Source: Apostichopus japonicus
Lineage: Eukaryota; Echinodermata; Holothuroidea; Aspidochirotida; Stichopodidae
DNA: 62,000 nucleotides
Direction of reading: 5' to 3'
Assembly (NCBI RefSeq): GCF_037975245.1
Contig: NC_092561.1
Span: 8,925,001 to 8,987,000 of the forward strand
Part shown: piece by piece, positions 1-12,180 of the stretch
Position numbering within the stretch: the stretch's first letter is position 1
Layout of the letters: every line of letters begins with the position of its first letter
Program-made: the position numbers and the translations under genes
Notes under the pieces: model-generated
What the model saw: the letters and a program-made list of their open reading frames with translations, nothing else
Databases searched by the model: none
Told to the model about the DNA's origin: nothing

Positions 1-214
1 ATAGGCGTAGGAGGCGGGGGGGGGGGGGCTGGGGGGCTGCAGCCCCCCCAACCAAAAATCTTTGTGAAAATTCGGGCAATATGCTGAGAATTTTTCGGGC
101 ACCTACTGAAAGAAAAATAATTTGCATTGTGTTTTTCAATGGTTAAACTGATATTATTATGATCATTATTATTCTAACAACTTCCTCAATAATTGTAACC
201 AATATGGAAGGGTA

Positions 215-222
215 ATAACACG
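215..222. repeat. Left 8-bp target-site duplication (ATAACACG)
   Basis: It is identical to 992-999 and directly abuts the left terminus of the nested element. Confidence 0.85.
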
Positions 223-991
223 CATAGGCGTACAAGGCGGGGGGGGGGGTGGCAGGGGAGAGCGTTTTGTGTTATTTGTTTTGTGATATTAATATTAATA
301 TAGACCTAAAATTGTCTTATTTAGCATCATGAGGCCCGAATATTTCCGTGTAACACCACCGATAATCGACATCTTTGGCCACGGAAAAAAACCGCAGTAA
401 ACATTTTTTCTTTTTCTAACTAGTCAATTGTATACCTGGACATCCCCGACATGAGTGTATATAAGAAACATTTTCTTTTTCATGGATGGTGAGGGGGGGG
501 GGTGCCTACAAGCCTAGAAGTACAGGGTTATCATATTCTTTGTTATTTTTTATAGTGAGACAAATTGCAGTCTCACCCGACACAGCGACAGTATCCCGCC
601 TACATGTCGTTGAACAATGTATGTTTTTCTGGAGGTAGCTGAGTACTGTGTTAAAATAATAAATACTTAAACTAAATAGGAGCTTAAAAATTATACTGTC
701 CTATTTTTTCCCCCTTCAAAGTGATGTTACCATTTTTTCTTCTTCTAATTTACCAAATTTTTGGGGAAGTATAAATTTCTAAAACGTGAGATTATAAAAT
801 AAAGAATGTTTAGATGCAACTCGCAAGGCCTCAAAAGTGCCATTTCCGGCAATCTGAGAGTCATTTTTTGCCCGAAAAATTCTTGTACGCTACGCGCCAA
901 CTGATGGTGGCGCTCCGCTTAGATAGTGTCACAGGAACTTTCGGGCACAAAAGTTTCTGCCCCAAAACTGAAATGGTCCCGTACGCCTATG
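223..991. mobile_element. hAT-like MITE with intact 8-bp target duplication, nested in another copy
   Basis: The left end CATAGGCGTAC (223) and right end GTACGCCTATG (to 991) are inverted copies. The flanking octamer ATAACACG is present exactly on both sides (215-222 and 992-999). An 8-bp duplication is typical of hAT transposases, so the 769-bp element is best called a non-autonomous hAT-like MITE. G tracts lie at 239-249 and 493-502. The right half contains a GC-richer core (about 882-930) shared with the element at 13428-14216. Assignment to hAT rests only on duplication length and terminal form. Confidence 0.85.
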
Positions 992-999
992 ATAACACG
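992..999. repeat. Right 8-bp target-site duplication (ATAACACG)
   Basis: It is identical to 215-222 and abuts the right terminus of the nested element. Confidence 0.85.
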
Positions 1000-1165
1000 G
1001 CAAATGATTGTATGTTATTGGCATGCGGTGTAATAACCGATGCATGCCTATATGCACATTAATATGCTGAACGCGCGGGGAGCGCACGAAAAATTTTGGT
1101 TATATTTTTCGGGCAAGTCGTTACAGCCCCCCCCCCCCCAATCAAATTGGGCTCCTTCGCCTATG

Positions 1166-2229
1166 CCTATTATTTGATTTGATTAGGTATATTAAATTTG
1201 TTGGAAACTTTGTTGGACAATAACATGCCAGATAGTCATATATTATATCACACCATGTAGAAATTACATTTAAAGTGAATCTTTCCATTCTTGCTTGTTT
1301 AAAAAAAAAACCAAGCCTCACTCTTTACGTATAATCCGACTTGCGTGATGGATGACTTTACCGTCAGTGTTGAGAATATGGGGATAAGAGCACGCGGTCA
1401 AACTTGTCACGGATTGCACTATATATCATAAATATGATACTGTTTTGTTCACGTATGTTGGATTGGGTCTGTGATTTCATTATTACATCGTGTCATGTCA
1501 TCTGTAATGCTTGTTATATCACTAACATGAAGAAAGTGAGTATTATAACCTTGAGCGAAACACGCTCAGCCAAAAATAAAACGCAAATAATACAATTATA
1601 AATTTTCGGAGACTAGTATCTCCAATTATCAACCATTATTCTTCAGGAACCGTCTTCGAATATGAAATGATTGAATATACAGAGGGAGAAGATGAATATA
1701 GGCTATATATGAATGCAAGTATACTGTATACTGATCAGATATGGTACTGGTATAGTTAGATGTCTATAGAACGCCAAAGAGGACTTTTGAATGATTCGAC
1801 GTTGTGTAAATGATCACTATACCATGATAGCTCGTTGATACGTTTATTTTTAAGGTTTGGATAAACGAAAAGAAAATCGGATAACCGGGATTATTATCTT
1901 AATTTATAAAGCAGTCATTTTGAATTTGCCTTGATATTTTACCAACCTAGGACACCCTCCTATTTTGTTCACTATAGGACATATTTCTTATAGTATCTAT
2001 AGTAACATGTGATAGGCAATTTGAAAAACTTCGTTTTTCATACATTATTTTTAACAAAACGCAACTAATTATTTACATTGCCATGGAAGATTAGCATAGA
2101 GAACAATTCAATAATATCAACTCTACCATAAAGTTTATTTCCAAGTAGATAGTTGTGGATAACACTAACTGTACGGTACCAGCTAAGGTCACTGTTTGGG
2201 TCGACAAGAATTTGCAGACACTATTAATC
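1166..2229. other. Upstream stretch without recognised features
   Basis: AT-rich sequence. No exon, repeat or structured RNA was recognised on either strand. Confidence 0.5.
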
Positions 2230-2256
2230 GTGTGTGTGTGTTTGTATGTATGTTTA

Positions 2257-2349
<93 letters not shown>

Positions 2350-2383
2350 GTATATATATATCGATATATCTTTATATATATAC

Positions 2384-2420
<37 letters not shown>

Positions 2421-2453
2421 TACATATATGTGTGTGTATGTGTGTGTGTGTAT
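2230..2453. repeat. Compound (TG)n/(TA)n microsatellite
   Basis: A TG block at the left, a long TA block (about 2259-2346), an interrupted TA block, then TG again. Open frames here translate to Ile-Tyr repeats and are not genes. Confidence 0.97.
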
Positions 2454-3065
2454 AATGTTTACGCATGAATACATGCTTATTGTAGACCTAATATCATCTC
2501 CTTCGACCACAATTAACGGCAGGAAGACACTTCACGCATATAATGTCCCCGGTACTACCGCAGTGGGAATACGAATTGTTTCGTTACTAATTACAGAGCA
2601 AGATTACTAATCATCATATAATTATCATATGGTGTATTCTTTCTAATTAGTGTGAGCTTGATTTATGGATAATAGCTATCGCGGTGTAGTTGGACAATTC
2701 TTAGATGATATAGCCTATACAGTGAGCTGGTTATTGATGTGTCGTATTATAAGGAGATGCATTATTCCGTAACACAGTATACGTTCCGCTCTTCTGAAAT
2801 TAACTATATTGTTATACGTTTATCGATTCTGAGTAGTTGCTTGTTGCTTTGAAAGGTAGATGAACTTGCCGCATAGACAGAATAAAACTACAGATGCATA
2901 GTTGAAACTAATTATCAGCTCTCGTCCTGTTATATATATTATAAATGGTTAAGTTGGGGGGGGGGGGGGTAGAATGATGAATGAAAGGGATGCGGTCAAC
3001 TGTAGTCTTATTTAGTTTGCATATATTTAGTTTGTTGAAAGATGCTATTATGTCACGTATAGCCA
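2454..3065. other. Stretch with no recognised gene
   Basis: Nothing recognisable except a G14 tract at 2956-2969. Confidence 0.5.
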
Positions 3066-3290
3066 AATAATGAGTGTGTGACGTATTCCGATTTTTATTG
3101 TGTGCTACCGTTGAATAGGCTAATTAATATGTATTTCAGCTGAATACTTAGCGTGTGACGTAATACTTAGCGTGTTACGGCTTTTTAATGTGTGTTGTAG
3201 CTGAATAATGAGTATGTCACGTATGGCTGTGTGTTTTCGATGAATAATTAGTGAGTGATTTGCAATACATTTATGATGTAGCTCACAATG
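3066..3290. repeat. Degenerate ~40-bp tandem repeat
   Basis: Phrases such as gaataatgagtgtgtgacgt recur with changes near 3068, 3144, 3162, 3204 and 3243, separated by variants of gtgtgttgtagct. About five decayed units are readable. Confidence 0.6.
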
Positions 3291-5136
3291 ATATGTGGCA
3301 TACCGGTAGATAGCGTGTGAAGCATGTATAAGTAAATAGAAACCGGGTTTCATTCGATCGAAATGAAATCAGAGAATAAATATAAATAATAAAACTGAAG
3401 ACAATTTTCTCTCCCCCTTATCATACCTTGTGAAAGCATTCTCACAATGAAGTAAAAGAAAAAAATTAAGATTTAAATTCATTAGTTTGCATTTCATCTC
3501 ATAACAAGTTAACACTTGTTTGACAAAGATACCCAATGACACACGAATTAACGTTACTACCAACATCTCATTCGGATATATATAATTCTATGGAGTTATG
3601 AGGGGAAAACTCAGGCCGGAACCGGCGGGATAATTTTTCATTAGCCGGCAGAATAGTCCAGCCGGGCGGGACCGGATATCCGTTGCATCCCTATTTATGA
3701 TATGATATTATTGTACATTATAGTAAGTACGAAATTAGTGGGATTATGAATGTTCTTGGTTATCTATATATGCATAGGTTCATCTAATCATGCAATTATT
3801 GCTTCAGGGAAATATGAAATAAAATTTAAAAAACGCAAAGATGTTTGATGTTTATGGTAGAACGCGTGAGATGAAACTTAATTGAAATAAAAGGCGAAAA
3901 TTTACACTTTTAGTACAAAATACATTCATTTCAAGATTTCAGTTGAACGTGTCACATACGCAAAATATTTCTTCCATAGATGGAAAATTTCGCCTTTAGT
4001 CGTATTTTAGAAATCGTCTCGGAATTGAATCAATTCCCTACTGGCGTTTTTCTTCTTCTCCTTCTTGAATTGACCAATTCGGTGTTCACTTCGCAATGAT
4101 TCCTGTGAATAATACCGCAGGTGCTGGACGAAACGAACTTCATATACCTTTCTTACAAAAAGCTTGACGGCGAAAAAAACAAATGTGAATATTGCATAAT
4201 TCATTAAATCATACATACGTTATTCGTCGACCGATTAAAAAAAAAATGGAGTTCTGGCGTAGTAATTTTTCATATCACCAAGTTGATTTCTGATTCAATA
4301 CGTCAAAATGACGTAGATTGGTGAAGTCAACGCCTAAAATAGCCAAGTCGTGGTAAGGAGAGGTGACACAACATAAAGCTTAAGACTACCAGAATATTGC
4401 TAGGGGAAAAAAAAACAAGTTTGATGGGGCTCCCCAATTACGCACAACATTAAAGAGGGCGCTGTAACATCTGCCTGATGTAGTTCCGCGAAATCTTTCA
4501 AGCCTTGTTGCTATAATGTTTAATTAGCGCGGTTGCACCATCATACAATGAGTCGATCACTATAGTAGTATCATAGAAATTGATTAGGAGTAGTATATAT
4601 ACAAGTTCCATCGTACTTAAAGAAGAATACACATATGAATAACATACATTCGAAGTTTCAAGGGAAACTAATAAAATTTTAAAATGATTCAGCCACTGGA
4701 GGACCCAGAGACTTTTATGAGCGGTTAAATCAAAGAAACAATTTTTTTTTTAGGACTTCAGGAGAGTACACAATTACTTGTGGCATGAAACTTAAAGATA
4801 TTGTGTAACTGTAATTTATCATTGCTTTGCAAAAGTGTTTGGCAGTGAACATGCAGAAAATTGCTTTTTTCGACCACAATAGTTATGTAGGCAGATAAGT
4901 CGAAGAAAATCCCCCTCATCCCCCGTCCCCCCCCCCCCAAACAAAACAGTTTCTTCCTGGCATGGATAATAATAATGTCATAAACATATAAATTCAACCC
5001 TTTTGTTGCTTGGAGATGCTGAAGCAATAAATGCATGTAAAATGTCTTTATATATTGTTGCATGGAAGGCAATATATCTTCTAGAACCATGTCTCATGAG
5101 AACGCTTGCCGTGTCTATAATAACGTAACTAAAATT

Positions 5137-5138
<2 letters not shown>
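3291..5138. other. Stretch with no recognised gene
   Basis: AT-rich sequence. A short GC-rich segment (about 3612-3692) ends in ggatatccgttgcatcccta and may be a decayed transposon end, but I found no partner end. A C11 tract lies at 4927-4937. Confidence 0.4.
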
Positions 5139-5223
<85 letters not shown>

Positions 5224-5231
5224 TATATATA

Positions 5232-5310
<79 letters not shown>

Positions 5311-5319
5311 ATATATATA
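5139..5319. repeat. (TA)n microsatellite
   Basis: About 180 bp of nearly pure TA, interrupted by a few AAA/TTT variants. Confidence 0.97.
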
Positions 5320-5889
5320 GACGTAACACAGACTGGCATGTTACGTATCTCTTCATCCTGCAAAGACCACTGCTTGTTTTTTGGGTTTTTTTTTTTATAA
5401 TAAGACAATTTTTCATATCCTGAAAAACGGACTCGCGTCTATTTACTTAAATACATATACCATCATAATTCCCTTAAGTACATAATACATACATTTTTTT
5501 CTCTTGCAAATATTTGATTTTCCAACTGTATGGGGAAGGTATTGTGCCATAATCATTGTCCAATAAATAAAATGAAGGGTTATTTTCGTTAAAATGCCCA
5601 GGACTTGGAACATAATATACTGATATATATATATGTTTAGTTGCAATAGCTGCCATAGTTGTTACTAATCAAACATCATATTGAAAATTTTGTAGGAATA
5701 AAGTTAAAAACATGAACATTTTAAATTAAAAAGAAGTATGTGATTCTTATATCAATTCTACAATTGGCAAAAGGGAAATGTTACTACTAGAAAGAGATTA
5801 AACATAGTTATGTTCGGAGCTATTTTGCAATAAATAAAATGCTGGGACTAAGATATATAGCCCTATGTAAACTTCCATATGCTCTAGCG

Positions 5890-6159
5890 CAGTGATCCCC
5901 ATCCTAGGGGTAAATTACCTCAGTGAAGGGAGGGGTCAACGAGCCGACTTTGGGTCGGGGAATATATGTCATTACTGCTGACAGCAGAAGAAAATTATTG
6001 TAAAAACTGAAAGGTGATTCATAGGTTCAGGCATGTGTGAACCGTGTTTAATGACCGTTTTGCATATAGTACATACGGGGGGGGGGGGAGGGGTGGTATT
6101 GGACCAGGGAGGAGAAGGTGCATCGGGTGCAACGTTTCCAAAGAGGTTGGGAACCACTG
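5890..6159. mobile_element. hAT-like MITE (CAGTG...CACTG ends)
   Basis: The left end CAGTGATCCCCATCCTAGGG and right end GAGGTTGGGAACCACTG form an imperfect inverted repeat of the widespread animal hAT type (CAGTGGTTCCCAAC). The flanks are CTCTAGCG (882-889) and CTCTAGTG (6160-6167), an 8-bp duplication with one mismatch. The element is 270 bp, carries a G12 tract and has no coding capacity. Small open frames across it are incidental. Confidence 0.85.
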
Positions 6160-7427
6160 CTCTAGTGACTTTGGAAAGTGACGACTTTGGTGTGTCTGTC
6201 AATGAGGTAATTTATTGTGGTACGTCACCTATATACAGGCAAACTTCAATGCGTGGCTCGTTCAGTGTGCGACGTACGCCAGTCATTTGGATGACTTTGG
6301 TACTCACTTTGACCCGCCTTCACACACATATACACACATTTCCCCTTCACTATTATCTTGTTTCTCAATCGTTATAATCTGTGGATATTTCGAGAAGTTG
6401 GCAGGACCCGTTCGCCGTAAGATATAATCTAGATATCACAATTATACGCACCGTCAATATTGTTAGGAACTATTTTTTAGATTTTTAAATTTCCAATCCG
6501 AGCCTTATCAAATCAACACTTCAACTTCTTGTTTGCATTTTATCATTGTAATAAATGGAACAGAGATAAGTATTTGAAATTTGGTCAAAGTCCCATCAGT
6601 TGTATATATAAATATCTATACGTGTTGCTAGTGGATGCTCCAATTTTTCTATTGATTTACCGTCGTGAACTCTCCGTATATGTCATTCTGGGCTGTTATA
6701 TCATCGGAGACATTACCTTTAAGAAGATCCATATTCCGGAATTCGGCAGTGATTTGTTATTAATGTGGCGAATATTTATGTATGAAAAAGAATGGAGGCT
6801 ATACGTTAACGAGGACCACATTGTAATACCTAATATATTGTGAACATATAGTGAGTATACACCGTTCATTCTTGTTCATTCTCCTCCGAAATTATTTATA
6901 GGCTAATATGGCATATGCATACGTGTTACGATTTACAATAAGGACTTGAAAACGCCGGTGTTGTGTTGTCTGGCATTTGTATACGACGTTCCATATACAT
7001 GGTTGATATCGATGTTATGAATATAAGAATATATGGCGAAAATCCCAGGTGGTTTGTGGGAAAAGATCGTATAGGCTATACTACCGTAGGTATGTTACGG
7101 TAGCATTTGCTAAAACGTAAACAGAGCACATAGCTTATATGTTAACTATGGATGGATAGGCTCCTTATATGGTCAATGATTTACGTGACGGGGCTATACG
7201 GATGTTATGCTCTAATGTTATCGGAACTCAGCGCAATGCTACGGTATGTTCTACCCGCAACTAATCTTATCGATGTGACGTCATGTTAAATAGCTACTTT
7301 TAAGGTCGCCCAAGACAATGCCAGGCCGAGAAAACAAAATAGCTGGATCTACTCTCCACCCAAGTCAAGTTACACCATGACAGTGTTGCGTCTAATGAAG
7401 TTCTTCGAAATACTAGATACAACGTAT
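6160..7427. other. Stretch with no recognised gene
   Basis: A 104-codon open frame (6529-6843, +) lies here, but it resembles no family I know and sits in repeat-rich flank, so I do not call it a gene. A perfect TGACGTCA lies at 7276-7283. Confidence 0.4.
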
Positions 7428-8090
7428 ACTAAATACTATTAGATGCTAGTAATAATAAGTACAACTAACACAGTAGGAATACTACTAGGTAATAATAATA
7501 CAAAAATACTAGGTAATATTAATACATACATACTAGCTAATAACAATAATACAAGATACTACTAATACTAAAACTACTAATACTATTTAATTATAATACA
7601 AGTTACTACTAATACTAAAACTACTATACTATTTAATAATAATACTAGATACTAATAATACTAGATACTAATAATACTACATACTATAAGAGATGCTAGT
7701 GGTACCAGGTGCTGTTAACAGTATATAATATGATATACTTACACTGCATGGATACTAATAATACTTGATATACTATGATATATGATATACTATGATATAT
7801 ATACTTGATATACTATGATATATGATATAACTGTAATATGATATACTTACACTGCATGGATACTAATAATACTTGATACTACTAATACTATATAATAATA
7901 ATACTTGATACTACTAATACTACATACTACTAATAAGAGATGCTATAGTGGTATACCAGGTGATGTTAACTGTATATAATATGATATACTTACACTGCAT
8001 GGATACTAATAATACTTGATACTACTAATACTATATGATAATAATACTTGATACTAATAATACTATGATACTTCTAATTCTAGATACTAT
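7428..8090. repeat. ACTAAT/ATACT simple-sequence region with internal duplications
   Basis: Imperfect repeats of tactaataatac fill the region. A longer block (agagatgcta... to ...ctgcatggatactaataatac) occurs near 7689 and again near 7937, and part of it a third time near 7834. This indicates local segmental duplication on top of microsatellite expansion. Confidence 0.85.
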
Positions 8091-8337
8091 ATATTACGCC
8101 CACTCAGTCAAAGTTTTATTCTGTAAGACTATGGTTGTGACTTTAGATATTATCCTCTATTTTTCTGGTTTACAAAGATAAATAACAATACGTGCTCCAA
8201 ATCCCCCCACCCCCCACCTTTCCCCGTCAATCTCCGGCAACCCCATGGCTATACCTAACCGCAAATATTTGCTTCTGACAAAAGTTGTAACCAGTAATTT
8301 ACGGTTAGAACAGGATTGGAACGAGTGACCTCATGGA

Positions 8338-8661
8338 TAACCCCTCCCTCTCCGATACAAATTGTGTAATTCAACCGTCGTAATGTCTTTAATACTGCAA
8401 AACGTCTTTTTCAAGCTACTTTTAACACCGTATTTAATGTCCATTAAAGCTTTAGAAGCAATATGATCGTTAAGACAGCGTACATACCACACACTAGAAA
8501 TTGAAGTGGATTATAACTGTTAGGTTGTATACAAACTACGCAATCGTCGTTGAAAGTATCGTTAGGTTTAAATAGAGAGATTGACAATTGATTAATTCAC
8601 GTACTGGCGCTTAGTTACCATCAAGGGTTTTCAGAAAGATGTGTTGCACCGCGCCTTTTCT
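8338..8661 (+). repeat. Dispersed repeat family R1, copy 1
   Basis: About 325 bp matching 12479-12808 in the same orientation, with substitutions and small indels. Shared phrases include gatcgttaagacagcgta, ataactgttaggttgta and cagaaag.tgtgttgcaccg. It has no open frame and family identity is unknown. Confidence 0.85.
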
Positions 8662-8731
8662 TTGCTGGGGGTTGGGCAGTCATCAGCCACAGTACCTTGT
8701 ATACCGTGTATGGTAGGCCATACGGGAAATA

Positions 8732-9047
8732 ATTGCTGATTTAATGTCCTTACGAATTAAAATTATTACCGGTATTAATTCTATTTAATACCGGTATATA
8801 TACCATTTAATGTCGGCATATATTCATTTTCATGTTTTTGATACTTATTGCGGGCACATAATGTATTTATGAAGGACATAAATGTGTTTTTTTTATGTTC
8901 GCATATATTAGAATTAATACCGTTCTTTAATTTGTTTAATACTGGCGTATGAAGCTGCATGGTGATTGGCTGAGAATTAATGGCTGGAAGTTAAATAGAA
9001 TTAATACCGGTAATAATTTTAATTCGAACGGACATTAAACCAGCAAT
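8732..9047. mobile_element. MITE with ~57-bp inverted repeats and TA duplication (Tc1/mariner-like)
   Basis: The left arm (8732-8788) and the reverse complement of the right arm (8991-9047) match at all but a few positions. Both contain attaccggtattaattct. TA dinucleotides flank the ends (8730-8731 and 9048-9049), as expected for Tc1/mariner-type insertion. The 200-bp interior is AT-rich and non-coding. The long, well-preserved arms suggest a relatively young or structurally constrained copy. Confidence 0.85.
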
Positions 9048-9049
9048 TA

Positions 9050-10300
9050 TAAGAGTTGTAACGATTCACTGTTTTCAAAGTTCGAGTCGTGTCATTTACC
9101 AGTAAGTTTTGCTGACTCGCGTAGAATTATTATCTCGAGTCAAAGAGTTATCTTTTATGGAGTAAAACTGGAGAAATTTGTTCGAGACTGTTCAGTTTTG
9201 AATTTCAATGACAATTTCTCTATTAACTCACTATCTGTCTGTTTGAAGTTAAAAACATCTTGTTAGAAAATTCTAACAAGTAAGGGTCATAGTAGTAGTA
9301 GTAGTAGTAGTAAGTTGGGTCTCGTCTATCCGACATGCTCAGTGATTAACCAGTAAGGGTCATGCAATTTCCTAGCTGAGAGTGTGCCTTTAAGTTAAAT
9401 AATATATAACTTTGTTTCCAGGTATCTTCAAATGTTTATTTACGACGACTAATGGGTGCGTGCGTTTTCACTGAATGTAGCAAAAGTTATAAAGGTCAAG
9501 CAGTATGCTTTATACATAAATAGGTTTACACATTACAAGGTTAGAGCATGTAGAGTACAGAATATTTACTCCAAGGACCCGCTAAAATATTTATACATGA
9601 TTAAGTTGGTGGCTGCAATACTGGTGACCTTTGAACTTCAACAAACATTATATCCACTTTGTCAAGTTTTCGTCCGGTAGCAATACTGGTTCGAAGGTCT
9701 TACTCCATTCCACGTATTGTTGATAAACTTTGATCAGTTCCTGATTAGTGGATGGACAAGGTCTGTTAACTTTATCAAACAAACTGGTCAAATGTGTAAA
9801 CTACAACTCGTAACTTGGACAATAAACGTGGTTTTATATGATTGCATCCTTCCTAAATTGTTAATAAAAACTCCTCCAACACTATGTTTTTGGGAGAAAT
9901 ACGGTATAATTATTATTCTCGTATTTTGCCCCCCCCCCTCCCTCCCCCAGTGTCGTAACCATACATTCGTAGGGACACAGCGGCAAACTACTACGATTAA
10001 ATGCATTCCTGCAACATGTAAAACACAGTTCTTCACCACGGTGTATAATGAAATGGAGAACCTGAATTCACATTGAAATACACATGAGAAAATTAAACAG
10101 ATTAGAATAAACCATAACAGACTATACCGCAAGGCATACAACTGTTTCACTACTACAGTCACAATCCTTCCACATCTCATGTTGTGACCGCAAATCGTTT
10201 TAAAAGTACAGTGGCAGATGAAATGTATCCCTCGTAGAAAACAAAACATGTAATTTATACGATTTCACGTAGCCAAAAGGCCCGACAAAAAGTGAGTTTC
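9050..10300. other. Stretch with no recognised gene
   Basis: It contains an (AGT)n run near 9291-9313 and a C10 tract at 9929-9938. A 153-codon open frame on the minus strand (9788-10249) has no recognisable domain and is not called. Confidence 0.45.
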
Positions 10301-10470
10301 AGTTCTATTGAAGTATATATATACATATATATATATATATATGCATGAAAATCGTAATGAGTTGGAAAATCAAGAACAGTGAAAAAACTTTCAGCCTCCA
10401 CCGGGATTCGAACCACGGGCCTCCCGCTCTGTACGCGGACACCCTAACCACTAGGCTATGGACGCTGATT
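10301..10470 (-). mobile_element. tRNA-derived SINE with TA-repeat tail
   Basis: Read on the minus strand, the head (10465-10394) is a tRNA-like fold: acceptor arms GCGTCCA and TGGAGGC pair at 6 of 7 positions, an A-box-like tagcctagtggttaggg follows, an anticodon arm TCCGC/GCGGG encloses a 7-nt loop, and the B box is GGTTCGAATCCC. The T stem has mismatches and no CCA-type gene context exists. A unique body follows, and the element runs into a (TA)n tail at 10344-10312, as SINEs often do. A decayed genuine tRNA is less likely. Confidence 0.8.
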
Positions 10471-10618
10471 GTATGTCCAGAGGTTCGAAACCGGTAAGGA
10501 AGATCGTAATTCCACTGTAGGCGTTTGTCACCTATATCGAACAATACTAGTTCTGTTTTTGGTGACATATTTTGCCCTACTCTAGAGATCAAACATGATG
10601 CTATCCAACTCGAAAATC

Positions 10619-10858
<240 letters not shown>

Positions 10859-10866
10859 TGACGTCA

Positions 10867-11384
10867 GTTTTGTTCCAACAAGGAAACTGTAGAGTTGAGA
10901 ATTAAGTTTGCTCACGTAGACAGAGAGGGAGAGAGGGGGGGGGGGCTGCTTAAAAACCGCTAGTGCCTTGGTATAGAGTGGACGTCACTAACTAGAAACT
11001 TCTGTGCAATATTCAGACATTACAATCAGTAAACTGCACAAAGCGTCCATCTGTTCATGACAACGATAACACGAAATCAAACCTTTTGTATGTAAAAGAT
11101 GTGCAGCTGTCACCCTTTAATTGCCTTTCGGAAATCAGAGATCTGTAATGAAATTGATTATGTAAATTTATTCAAATTATTATTCCTACTTGTAAGATGC
11201 ACTGTGCCGTGCACAGTTTGCTAGGTCAGCATGACCACATCCCCGTTAAATGAATACAGTCCTATTCTGGGCAGTTATTGATGCAAAAGTACGCATGGAT
11301 GCATGACTGACAAACGCCGTGAAATACAGTTTCTTTTCCAATGCGCACTTTCACCTTAGAACGCTGCAACAGGGAATAGGTCCA
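10867..11384. other. Stretch with no recognised gene
   Basis: It contains a GA-rich run and G11 tract (10921-10945), with no coding or RNA signal. Confidence 0.5.
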
Positions 11385-12180
11385 TCCCATCAGGTATCTA
11401 ATAGTCAAATCCATGATCCCATGGATATCAGATCAGGGATCTAAAGACCAAATCCATAATCCTATTAACATACCATGGATATCAGGGATCATCTAGTAGG
11501 CAGTTTCCTGATTCTATGTAACTGTCATAGATATCCTATCACGGGTATTAATGGCAGATCCCTGATCCTATTAAGATACCATGGATATCAGATCAGGGAT
11601 CTAATGACCAAATCCATGATCCTATTAACATACCTTGGATATCAGATCAGGGATCCAAATGCCAAATCCATGATCCTATTAACATACCATGGATTTCCCA
11701 TCAGGGATCATCTATATGGCAGTTCCCTGATTCTATGTAACTGTCATAGATATCCCATCAGGGGTCTTAATGGCAGATCCCTGATCCTATGCAAATACCA
11801 TGGATATCAGATCAGGGATCTAAAGGCCAAATCCATGATCCCATTTACATACCATGGATATCCCATCAGGGATCTGAATGTGAAATCCATGATCCTATGC
11901 AGATACCATGGATTTCACATTCAGGGATCTAAATGCCAAGTCCACGATCATATTAACATACCACGGATAACCCATCAGGGATCATATAGATGACAATTCC
12001 CTGATTCTATCTAACTGTCATAGATATCCTATCAGGGATCTAAATGCCAAGTCCATGATCCTATTAACATGCCATGGATATCCCATCAGGGATCATATAA
12101 ATGGCAGTTCCCTGATTGTATGCATACTATGCATGGATACCCCCGTCAGGGATTCTAACTATTAACTCTCTGATTCCTTC
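11385..12180. repeat. 55-bp satellite, about 14 units, with higher-order structure
   Basis: Units built on ccatggatatcagatcaggg, atctaaa.gccaaatcc and atgatcctattaacata recur with anchors near 11419, 11473, 11523, 11578, 11632, 11687, 11742, 11798, 11850, 11906, 11960, 12016, 12071 and 12130. A variant unit with cagttccctgattctatgtaactgtcatag recurs near 11523, 11742 and 12016, every four or five units. Each unit is partly self-complementary (gggatc/gatccc). A 172-codon frame across it simply translates the repeat with an 18-residue period. Confidence 0.95.

Larger units (their letters stand above)
1..1165. mobile_element. Outer hAT-like MITE of the CATAGGCG family, interrupted by a nested copy
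   Basis: The window opens with ataggcgtagg followed by 13 G, which is the family terminus lacking only its first C. The matching inverted end, ...cgcctatg, finishes at 1165. A second complete element (223-991) sits inside. Without that insert and its duplicated 8 bp, the outer element is about 390 bp. A C13 tract at 1127-1139 mirrors the G13 tract near the left end. The right flank reads CCTATTAT (1166-1173), so the same 8 bp should precede the window if this reconstruction is right. It has no coding capacity. Confidence 0.75.

Noticed and set aside
2091-2610. Open frames of 70-151 codons rich in Ile-Tyr on both strands
   Set aside because: They are translations of (TA)n and (TG)n repeats. 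The same applies to frames at 5115, 10525, 10601, 24895, 25900, 25942 and 41605-42013.
9788-10249. 153-codon minus-strand open frame
   Set aside because: It has no recognisable domain, sits among repeats, crosses a poly-C tract and shows no splice context.
10394-10465. Functional tRNA gene on the minus strand
   Set aside because: The T stem has mismatches, and the sequence continues into a SINE body with a TA tail.
11475-11993. 172-codon open frame with an 18-residue repeat
   Set aside because: It is the 55-bp satellite read in one frame. The array continues past both ends of the frame, and unit-length changes break it.
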